Source: Alphaproteobacteria bacterium (GTDB lineage: Bacteria; Pseudomonadota; Alphaproteobacteria; Rhizobiales; Rhizobiaceae). Taken from it: DNA of 33,216 nucleotides. Positions 26,701 to 33,216 of this stretch are shown here, one piece after another; positions within the stretch are counted from its first letter, which is position 1; each line of letters opens with the position of its first letter. Position numbers and translations under genes: made by a program. Below the pieces are notes generated by a model that made no database searches, was not told the DNA's origin, and worked only from the letters and a program-made list of their open reading frames with translations. The DNA lies in NCBI GenBank assembly GCA_018829385.1, contig JAHJUC010000698.1, positions 1-33,216 on the forward strand, in the 5' to 3' direction.

Positions 26701-28658
26701 GTCTCGATGTCACGGCGAGATCGCGTGGGCCGCGGCCGCAAATCTGGGACCGAGCCAGCGGCGGTCTGGTCGATCTGCCCGACGGGCAATATGTCGATGG
26801 ACAGGAGATCGACTTGCGCGCCGAGTTCGCGGGCGGCGATGCGCCAGGCGAAGTCCGGTGGCGCTGGTCGGTCAATGAGGGCACCTCTATCTCAAACGAG
26901 ATCTCGCAGACCCCGACCGTCTCGCGGGCTCAAGCGGGGCAGATCGAGGCCAAGGTGATAGCCACGGACAAGAACGGCGTCGAGCTCGCGTCGGGATCGA
27001 TCAGCCTGAGCGTGCAGGCGCAAGGGCAGCCACCCGCCGACAAACCCGGGTCGGCCGCGTCCAAACCCGAACCTGTTCCGGATGTGACCGATACACCGGA
27101 CCGCCAACCTTTGACGCAGAAGCAGGACCCCGCCCGTCCGATACCGGCTCCCGCCACACCAGCGTCCACCGCGAAACAACCCGTCACGGCGGCGCCTGCC
27201 AGTCCCACCATATCGCCGTCACCGGCAGAGCCCGCTACCCCACCGCGACCGACGCCATCCTCAACGCCGCAGCCCGCCCCGCCGCAACCTGCACCGCCGC
27301 CGGCAGCTGTGGCATGCGCGATCGGTTCGCCGCAATATACGGCCGCTGTGGAGTTGTGGACCCGGGGCCTATCCATGATCTCGGCAGGCAATGCAGAGGT
27401 CGGCCTCGGGGCATTGGAGGCAAGTCTGGTCGTCTGTCCCGATCCAACGCGTCAAACCCAGTTCACGGCCCTGCGCCAGCAGCTCAGCAGGGCAGGGGCG
27501 ACAGCGTCTCAGCCGCCCTTGCCAGCCGCCGATTGCAGCTCCGGCGGCAATGATTATGCCGAAGCGATGAACAACTGGCAGCAGGGTGTTTCCCTGCTGG
27601 GCGCCGGCGACCATCAGGCAGGCGTCGTGGCTTTGGAGCGGAGCCTCGGCCAATGTCCCGATCCGCAACGCCAGTCCCAGCTCGACCGGTTGAAGGCGCA
27701 GCTTGAAGCGGCGGCCGCTCCGCAGTCCGGGGATACCGGTGCCTGCCTGCCGGGCGGCGACCGGTATGCATCTGCCCAGGATGCCTGGCGGCGCGGCATC
27801 GCGCTGATCGGCAGCGGTGAAAGCGGTGCGGGCGTAGCGCTTCTGGAGATGAGCGTTGGGGAATGTCCCGACGACACGCGCCAGTCCCAGCTCGAGGCCC
27901 TCAGGCAGCAATTGAACATCTCCGAGGAAAATGGCGATGAGGTTGCAGGAGACGGTGGCGAACGGGGCGCACCGACCAGCATCGAGGACGCGGTCAAGCA
28001 GGCCGCGAAGGCCTGCGAACCAGGTGGTGCGCGCTACGCGGAGGCCGAAGCAAGCTGGATCCGGGGTAGCGATCTGCTTGGGGCAGGTGATCGGACAGCG
28101 GGGCTGGAAGCGCTACGCAAAAGCGTCTCGATCTGTGCTGATCCCGACCGGGTTGCCAATCTGGAGCAGGTGAGTGTGCTGATCGAAGAAGCCATCGTGA
28201 GGGAACGGCAGGCTCAGGCCGATGCCCAGCGCCAGGCCGAAGAGGCGGCAAGGCAGGCCGCAGATGTGGAGCGCACGCCACCACAGCCACCACAGCCCGT
28301 CGAGCCTCAGTCGATGGAGGCGCCGTCAAAGCCGCAATCGACACGCTATTCAGGCTCAGTTGAAGGCGCGCCGCAATGCAGGCTTTCCTTCGAATTTTCA
28401 AATGGACAGGTCAGTGGCCAGATCACCGGCACCTATGAAGGCGACCAGATCAATCTGGCTTTCCAGGGCACTGCCGACGGCAACCAATTCAGCGTTCCGT
28501 TGAGCGGTTACCTTATCGATTCCTCTGGCCGTTTCGGGCGCGTTTCGATCACGGGGACGGTTAGCGGGACCTTTTCCAACGGATTTTTCACCGGCAATTG
28601 GACCGCCGGAAACAACTATCAGTCCGATCGAGGCGGCTGGATCGCCAGCCCGGAATAG
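23799..28658 (+). CDS. 1619-aa exported multidomain protein (helical N-terminus, Pro/Ala/Asp-rich linker, Ig-like beta region, four Cys-paired repeats, C-terminal beta domain)
   Basis: Single uninterrupted ORF; N-terminal hydrophobic segment MVLALLALLAVCLVIVVPNKSFAED; domain order read from the translation. Confidence 0.9.
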   Translation: MSLRQIALRLAGSLATSGRRAMVLALLALLAVCLVIVVPNKSFAEDEAEQKVYQEMHSEVKTAFDNVKDKFNKLNDKINSIRSSVTNWREATTKRRENASIKDINDLFEGELVAGRDELLKQVFSEEFVEQMKKVEAKLGIQVGIPDTEKLLKLLVDKQGREKLYGYMYQLSGYERNLRKKGVFKELDKLKDRFEKGSGYISKVGDMLDFVALFDPSNVDPDSPISRLKAIGNVLGAMKDITEAIPGFGHLLDFYIDATEQFTQALEELNTKILDARDGSICGQLGVLSAELKALDEHIKGGACINFYTNYELQSLLKPVLVWTHAESNETFFYDKDHDVAAYLTSGNQGDLLDPFRALKASKTAANSKRASPAVFMALARVVTRSKAVVAKPECDDYARLFSDRNFRAILREVDVLDNLGAISAPSGTVLQPVITSPAEITGLCLYDPRMRRLMRDLADRYRHLAAVTIDVYPLDRKQSPDVNDVRIDGIPLVFGEAGAGKRRVAEFTRIEALVDTRHPMDVEVDAEGFKPAQKSLSLSAKRRYATIYMEREEAEQAVPAADADAEADAGGREGAGDMTDTDVDQRPVEVEPAAKQTAPAPIAPVAVDKLQPVSPQSVPQEPQQTSAQQATAPDAPAQPVEPAGDVPSPETAGDVPSAAVGAETSVDAGTDDAGDVDAPTEAAKAGSKETGTDQAPSSADAQEQPSTDQADDGQADEAGKEVAGAGNEASPSAPGSDNIVSLTIARGRVYLGETVQISTPYRGEDIARGTDECDPNSTNPFTGCEVTPSGSNGASVYIGRADDTEDLGPARPLPSLEYIWHGSEGVTFEPTTSNDGRTFATFERVGEMKIWAQVVKQGSTIAETEQQTVNVLAPSLSIRFDPASGANAGSKIKATVVATPMVLPKYWTVRWLEPPTADREELNGNGSEIRFSGAAGKPVTLEATANVAFYGDEIGSVTGSYSLEAGSLDVTARSRGPRPQIWDRASGGLVDLPDGQYVDGQEIDLRAEFAGGDAPGEVRWRWSVNEGTSISNEISQTPTVSRAQAGQIEAKVIATDKNGVELASGSISLSVQAQGQPPADKPGSAASKPEPVPDVTDTPDRQPLTQKQDPARPIPAPATPASTAKQPVTAAPASPTISPSPAEPATPPRPTPSSTPQPAPPQPAPPPAAVACAIGSPQYTAAVELWTRGLSMISAGNAEVGLGALEASLVVCPDPTRQTQFTALRQQLSRAGATASQPPLPAADCSSGGNDYAEAMNNWQQGVSLLGAGDHQAGVVALERSLGQCPDPQRQSQLDRLKAQLEAAAAPQSGDTGACLPGGDRYASAQDAWRRGIALIGSGESGAGVALLEMSVGECPDDTRQSQLEALRQQLNISEENGDEVAGDGGERGAPTSIEDAVKQAAKACEPGGARYAEAEASWIRGSDLLGAGDRTAGLEALRKSVSICADPDRVANLEQVSVLIEEAIVRERQAQADAQRQAEEAARQAADVERTPPQPPQPVEPQSMEAPSKPQSTRYSGSVEGAPQCRLSFEFSNGQVSGQITGTYEGDQINLAFQGTADGNQFSVPLSGYLIDSSGRFGRVSITGTVSGTFSNGFFTGNWTAGNNYQSDRGGWIASPE
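27315..28197 (+). repeat. four tandem protein repeats inside the 1619-aa protein
   Basis: Repeat starts at Cys codons 27315, 27534, 27744, 28014; pattern C.(P/S)GG..YA.A...W..G..L(L/I)G(A/S)G(D/E)..AG...LE.S...CPD..RQSQL..L..QL. Confidence 0.88.
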
Positions 28659-28663
28659 GAGAG

Positions 28664-29365
28664 ATGCACATGCCAAGATTAAATCCGCTCGCGCTGTCGT
28701 TGCTTCTCATGCTGGGCCTGCTTGCCGGCCCCGCAAACGCCATGGATCTTGGCAAAACGGGCATTGGCCTCAATCCGCCGGCGCGGGGTTGGAAACTCGA
28801 AGATCACGATGATGCGGCTCTGAAAGTCTGGCATCTGCGCGCCGATACCTGGGACCCGGCGCCGAAGGAGTCCGGTTTAATCTCGGTGACCGTCACCTTT
28901 CTGGACGGCGATCCGTGGCCTGACATCGCGGCGATGCGCGATCAGGCCGCCGACATTGTTGCTGGCCAGCTTATGACTGCTGTCACCGCCCGCACGCCAT
29001 TTGAACTCGTCAGCGGCCGTTTCGAGATAGCGGGTGCGGATTTCGAGGGCGGGCTCGATCTGGTCTCGGAAGGCGACAAGCCTGTCAGCGCCCGGCTGCT
29101 TCTGATCCGCACCCGCAGCGGATTTCTGATGATCACGGCTTTCTCGGTGCTGCCGATGAGGGAAAAGCCGTTCTCCGCGCTGTTTGGAGAAACCGGTATT
29201 CTGACTGCTTATGGTCCGGGGGCGGCAGGATTGAATGGAACGCCCGCCGCGGCTGAGGCTTCCGTGCCTGCTCCGGCTGATCCTGCCGCCAATCCAGCAG
29301 CTATCGAGGATCTGCTCAAACAGATGCAGCAACAGTTCCAGCCGTCAGCGGAAACTGGAAATTGA
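28664..29365 (+). CDS. exported protein of unknown function
   Basis: 233 aa; signal peptide LALSLLLMLGLLAGPANAM; AGGAGAG ribosome-binding site immediately after the preceding stop. Confidence 0.75.
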   Translation: MHMPRLNPLALSLLLMLGLLAGPANAMDLGKTGIGLNPPARGWKLEDHDDAALKVWHLRADTWDPAPKESGLISVTVTFLDGDPWPDIAAMRDQAADIVAGQLMTAVTARTPFELVSGRFEIAGADFEGGLDLVSEGDKPVSARLLLIRTRSGFLMITAFSVLPMREKPFSALFGETGILTAYGPGAAGLNGTPAAAEASVPAPADPAANPAAIEDLLKQMQQQFQPSAETGN

Positions 29366-29376
29366 GGAAGGCGAAG

Positions 29377-29865
29377 ATGACACGTTTCGCAACCATGACA
29401 CTCGTTGCATTCGCCATTCTGCAGGCCATGCTCTTATCAGTAACGCCGACGCTTGCCGACTATGTCGGCAATCTCAATCCCAACGGGGATAACTACCTTA
29501 CGCTGCGCCAATATGCGACCGCGAAATCGCGAGAGATCAGCCGCATGGGGCCCGGAACGATTGTCGAAATTTTGGATGCGGATGGCGACTGGTTCTACAT
29601 CCAAACCCAGGACGGGCGCATCGGCTGGGCGCATAGCAACTACATTCTTCCCGGATTGCCCGGCGGCAATACGCCGCGACCTGACAATGCCGCGCCGTTT
29701 GGTGTGGTTAACGATGAAGCCGGAGATGTGCCCGTTGAGGACTATCAGGAACCGGCCGTTGCCGGCGGCATCGCTTCAGGTGCCGCTAACGTTGGAGGTG
29801 TTGAGTTCGACTGGCTCGAAGGACACATGACCCAGTTCCATGATCCGTTGAAATACTACCCGTGA
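29377..29865 (+). CDS. exported SH3-domain (SH3b-like) protein
   Basis: 162 aa; signal peptide then LTLRQYATAKSREISRMGPGTIVEILDADGDWFYIQTQDGRIGWAHSNYI. Confidence 0.8.
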   Translation: MTRFATMTLVAFAILQAMLLSVTPTLADYVGNLNPNGDNYLTLRQYATAKSREISRMGPGTIVEILDADGDWFYIQTQDGRIGWAHSNYILPGLPGGNTPRPDNAAPFGVVNDEAGDVPVEDYQEPAVAGGIASGAANVGGVEFDWLEGHMTQFHDPLKYYP

Positions 29866-29879
29866 GCGAGGGACACACC

Positions 29880-30890
29880 ATGAATATCCGCGTCTTGGCA
29901 TGGGCAGTCTGCATGGCCGCCGTCTCAGTCCCTATGGCGATGGCCAATGACACCTCCGCCCGTCTCGCCAGCGGCGGACTGGTCTTCGGCAAGCAGCTTG
30001 GCGTGGTCATGCAATCGGAAGATCTTTACATTTCTCCCGACATGATCCGCGTGCGGTATGTGTTCCACAACGAAACGGCAACGGATCTCGAGACGATCGT
30101 TGCCTTCCCGTTGCCGGAGACCGCGCCTTCCGGCGACATCGGCGGAGGTTATCATTTCGGCGATGGCGTCACGGCCAATTTCGTGGATTTCAAGACATGG
30201 GCCGGCGGAACGCCGGTTGTCACCCAAGTCGAGCAGAAAGCACTGGCGCTCGGCCTCGACCGGACGGAGATCCTGAACCGTCTCGGTGTGCCGATCGGGT
30301 CCTACATTCCGCCGACGGATCCGCGGTCTGCCTTTCACGGGCTTTCGCGCCTGAGCGAGGCAGAGTGGGGCGAGCTTGCCGCGCTGGGCTTGCTCAGGAT
30401 CGATCCGCAGGGACATCCCTCGCCAGGGTGGACGGTGGCGACGACATTCTACTGGACCCAAGTCTTTCCGGCCGGCGAGGACACGGTGATCGAGCATCAA
30501 TATCGACCGCTGATCGGGTCGAGCTTCGATGCACCCATCAGCGGCGATCCGGACGATCAGGACGCGGCCCGCGCCTCGATCAGGTTTTGCATCTCGGAAC
30601 AGGACAAGAAAGCGCTGCGTGAGCTTCATGACGGCAAGATCGACGGCAGAACTTACACCGCGTTTTCCGAAGAACTTGGCTACATCCTCAAGACTGCAGC
30701 GAACTGGAGCGGCGCGATCCGGGATTTTCATCTCGTCATTGAGGCGCGGGAACCGATTGATTTCGTCTTCGCCTGTCTTCCGGGGCTCAAGCGCATCTCT
30801 CCTTCGCGGCTTGAGCTGAGTGAGGCTCAATTCTGGCCTTTTTCGGATCTGGACGTGCTTTTCGTGATCTCGAAGCCCCTGGACAACTGA
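29880..30890 (+). CDS. exported DUF4424-like protein
   Basis: MNIRVLAWAVCMAAVSVPMAMANDTSARLASGGLVFGKQLGVVMQSEDLYISPDMIRVRYVFHNETATDLETIVAFPLPE. Confidence 0.8.
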   Translation: MNIRVLAWAVCMAAVSVPMAMANDTSARLASGGLVFGKQLGVVMQSEDLYISPDMIRVRYVFHNETATDLETIVAFPLPETAPSGDIGGGYHFGDGVTANFVDFKTWAGGTPVVTQVEQKALALGLDRTEILNRLGVPIGSYIPPTDPRSAFHGLSRLSEAEWGELAALGLLRIDPQGHPSPGWTVATTFYWTQVFPAGEDTVIEHQYRPLIGSSFDAPISGDPDDQDAARASIRFCISEQDKKALRELHDGKIDGRTYTAFSEELGYILKTAANWSGAIRDFHLVIEAREPIDFVFACLPGLKRISPSRLELSEAQFWPFSDLDVLFVISKPLDN

Positions 30891-30911
30891 CCCTTCCCAA
30901 AGGAGACCCGC

Positions 30912-31394
30912 ATGCGTGTTGCAACTCTCTCATTGATCTTGATATCACTTGTGACTGCCGGCACCGCTGCGGCCATGGATTGGCGGCACTATCAGAATGC
31001 CCGGTTCGGAACCAGCGCCGATGTCCCCACCGCTTTCGCTCCTGCGCCACCGCCGGAAAACGGTGACGGCCAGCGATTTGACGGACCCAACGGCACGATT
31101 ACCGTCTACGGCGCTTTCGATTTCACCGGCAGTTTCTCTGGCTACCGGAGCTTTCTCAAAGACACGCTTGAGAGCGAGGGCTGGAAGCTGACCTACACGC
31201 CGTCGGGCGAAAACTGGTTTGTGCTCTCGGGCGTAAACCAGGGACGCATCCTCTATCAGCGCGTCGAACGTCCAGCCGGCTGCAATGGCGACATCCTTCA
31301 CCACATTGAATTCCGCTATCCCGCCCGCGATGGGATGGAGTGGGAATCAATCGTCGAGCGCGGCGCAAAATCTCTTGATGGGCCGTGTGGTTGA
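30912..31394 (+). CDS. small exported protein of unknown function
   Basis: 160 aa; signal peptide MRVATLSLILISLVTAGTAAAMD; ribosome-binding site AAAGGAG upstream; same strand, short gap. Confidence 0.75.
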   Translation: MRVATLSLILISLVTAGTAAAMDWRHYQNARFGTSADVPTAFAPAPPPENGDGQRFDGPNGTITVYGAFDFTGSFSGYRSFLKDTLESEGWKLTYTPSGENWFVLSGVNQGRILYQRVERPAGCNGDILHHIEFRYPARDGMEWESIVERGAKSLDGPCG

Positions 31395-31644
31395 GCATGA
31401 ACGGAATAGTCGGGGTTTCTGTTTGACCCAGAGAAGTTCCGTGGCGAGCGTTTGGGGTGCGCGATGAAGGATTGCTGCGTTGGAGTCTGATGCTTACCTG
31501 CGACTCGCTATGGCCGAAATCGGTCCTGGATCAGGTAGTCCACAGCTGAATCAGTGCGGATACCGGTGGCACTTCTCATCACGGCACCAAATTTGTATCT
31601 GACCCGGAACGATCTGCTGACCATCCGGAGAACGATAAACGGCA

Positions 31645-32868
31645 ATGACGATCTATACGGTCCATCTCCCGCGGGTAAAAACCGGCGACTTTGTTCCGCT
31701 TGATTTCAAGCGCACAGACTATCAGGCAAAACAGAAGAGATTTCTTGGTCGATATGGGCTCAAGCCTGAAATCAGCTTTGACGATTTCACAACCAGTGCA
31801 GTCATCGACTGGCTGGATGTGACCTTTGGAACATTGGTAATCACACAAGCCAGATGGATCAGCGAGCATATCAAAACCCTCACGGGGGAGGCTGTTTCCG
31901 TTCGCGAGATCCAGCCTTATGACTTCCCTCGCTTCACCGCACGGTTTCAACAACCATCAATGCCGCTGGTGAAGAAGGCGCTTGCGGCGGTCGAAGGGCG
32001 CTTCAGCTTGGCGGCCGGACCGACGATCTCCGGTCTTGAGGTCAGCATCGACTTCACGCCGAAGATCCCGAGTGATCAAGCCAGGGCAAGAATGGTGGGG
32101 GTGCTGGCGCGACATTTGTTGCCAGGCAGGAACGTCCTAATGAGAACGGTCGATCGCCCACGCTTCACATGGGGGAACTCACTTGAAGATACAAAGCACC
32201 TACTCGGGAAACCGGACGATGGGCCTGATCATACACAACCCTTGCCATGGAGGCGGGTAAGAGTGCCTGCGGACTATGCCAGACTCTTCACATCCGGTGA
32301 CCAGATGCCGTATGTCGACGCGACGGTCTATTTCGGATCCGAGAAGTCAGCCTGTCTTTGGCGGATCATGGACAAGGTGGTCGATCAGCAAAACCGTCAA
32401 ACTGGGACCTCCAAGGCTTTGGACGACCATGAGAAGCGAGCGCGCATCGAAGTTTCGCTCGGGGTAGCTGAGATTCGTCGCCTGAGTATCACGTCTCTCG
32501 ATGACCTACGACGATTCCGCTTCACCAATTTGCAGAAGGAGTTCTTCGCGTTCTACCTTCCAACCTTCGCGGCGACCGACGCTGTGCCCGTCCTGAATTA
32601 TAGAGCCGTGAAGGAAATGCGGAGCCAGGAACGTGTCCGGAAATTTCTGAAAGCCGGCGTCGTTGGATTGCAGGCCATGGACCATGCGTGGGAAACGAGG
32701 CGAGCCTCCAACCGTGCGGACATCGCGAAGGTGTTGAGGTCACGTGGGCAACCGGTAGCTCGTTTCAAGGCGGGCAAGGGGAAGCACGGGACGCTTCTGG
32801 CTTATCGGGAACTGAACAAGCGAGTCGAGACTGCGCTCAGGCATTTGGCCGAGGGTGTTGGCTCGTAG
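31645..32868 (+). CDS. Rep_trans-like (replication initiation factor-like) protein
   Basis: 407 aa; AVIDWLDVTFGTL, GLEVSIDFTPK, YVDATVYFGSEKSACLWRIMDKVVDQQNR, KRARIEVSLG resemble the layout of Rep_trans replication initiators; family call is by eye. Confidence 0.5.
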   Translation: MTIYTVHLPRVKTGDFVPLDFKRTDYQAKQKRFLGRYGLKPEISFDDFTTSAVIDWLDVTFGTLVITQARWISEHIKTLTGEAVSVREIQPYDFPRFTARFQQPSMPLVKKALAAVEGRFSLAAGPTISGLEVSIDFTPKIPSDQARARMVGVLARHLLPGRNVLMRTVDRPRFTWGNSLEDTKHLLGKPDDGPDHTQPLPWRRVRVPADYARLFTSGDQMPYVDATVYFGSEKSACLWRIMDKVVDQQNRQTGTSKALDDHEKRARIEVSLGVAEIRRLSITSLDDLRRFRFTNLQKEFFAFYLPTFAATDAVPVLNYRAVKEMRSQERVRKFLKAGVVGLQAMDHAWETRRASNRADIAKVLRSRGQPVARFKAGKGKHGTLLAYRELNKRVETALRHLAEGVGS

Positions 32869-32919
32869 GGAAGGGTTACGTCCCTACGCCCTATATACAG
32901 TTATTAGAGGCAACCGGTT

Positions 32920-32941
32920 CCCTCGGCTAAAATATCGAGGG
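32920..32941. terminator. hairpin CCCTCG-N10-CGAGGG downstream of the Rep-like gene
   Basis: 6-bp perfect inverted repeat 52 bp after the stop; loop GCTAAAATAT; no strong T-tract. Confidence 0.35.
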
Positions 32942-33140
32942 ATTAAGGGGTCGTGATGCGGTTTTTGACCAGGCTGAGTGGGAAAAACTCGGCACGGTGG
33001 CGATCGCGATACTCCCGCAAACCTCTCGGCCTTCCTCGGCGCCCCCGACTGCTGCTTCGACTCCGACACAGCTGGAACGGCATGATCTGGGTTTGGGAAA
33101 GCCGGACATATCGTTCAACCTCCGATCAACCGCTCCTTCG

Positions 33141-33216
33141 ATAGAGGTGGTTTCGATCCTGGAAATGTCGCGGCGCCAGAAAGCATCCCCGTCGTGACCG
33201 TCACCTCTTCCTAGGA
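33141..33216. repeat. dispersed degenerate repeat, copy B (reaches window end)
   Basis: Direct-orientation, gap-free partner of 3614-3689. Confidence 0.6.

Noticed and set aside
27315-28197. CRISPR-like periodicity
   Set aside because: Periodicity is at protein level with diverged nucleotides and no constant short repeat; no CRISPR array found in the window.

Overview
GC-rich, alphaproteobacterial-looking accessory region made of several modules. (1) 1-2.8 kb, minus strand: an ArsR-headed operon (ArsR regulator, permease, thioredoxin-like CKRC protein, exported MBL-fold hydrolase, OsmC-like protein cut by the window edge). (2) 3.8-9.7 kb: a seven-gene minus-strand sulfur-transfer operon (cysteine desulfurase, two rhodaneses, DsrE, DUF1499-like, MFS, sterol desaturase-like) divergent from an ArsR-rhodanese fusion regulator. 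(3) A scar at 9.69-9.92 kb with a tRNA T-arm-like fragment followed by a frameshifted luciferase-domain (DUF5519-like) remnant. (4) 10.7-15.2 kb: NYN/OST-HTH protein, DUF6880-like protein, CPBP protease, M23 peptidase. (5) 15.5-22.1 kb: a type I restriction-modification operon whose hsdM is interrupted by one in-frame TAA, with intact hsdS, hsdR and a YgjP-like zinc metallopeptidase. (6) 23.0-31.4 kb: a compact cluster of predicted exported or membrane proteins around a 1619-aa multidomain protein carrying four Cys-paired repeats; this is the best candidate for an undescribed system. (7) 31.6-32.9 kb: a Rep_trans-like (replication initiation-like) protein. A degenerate 56-76 bp sequence occurs three times in the same orientation (3614-3689, 22832-22887, 33141-33216), each time in poorly coding DNA between modules. 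All family names come from motif recognition by eye; no database search was run.
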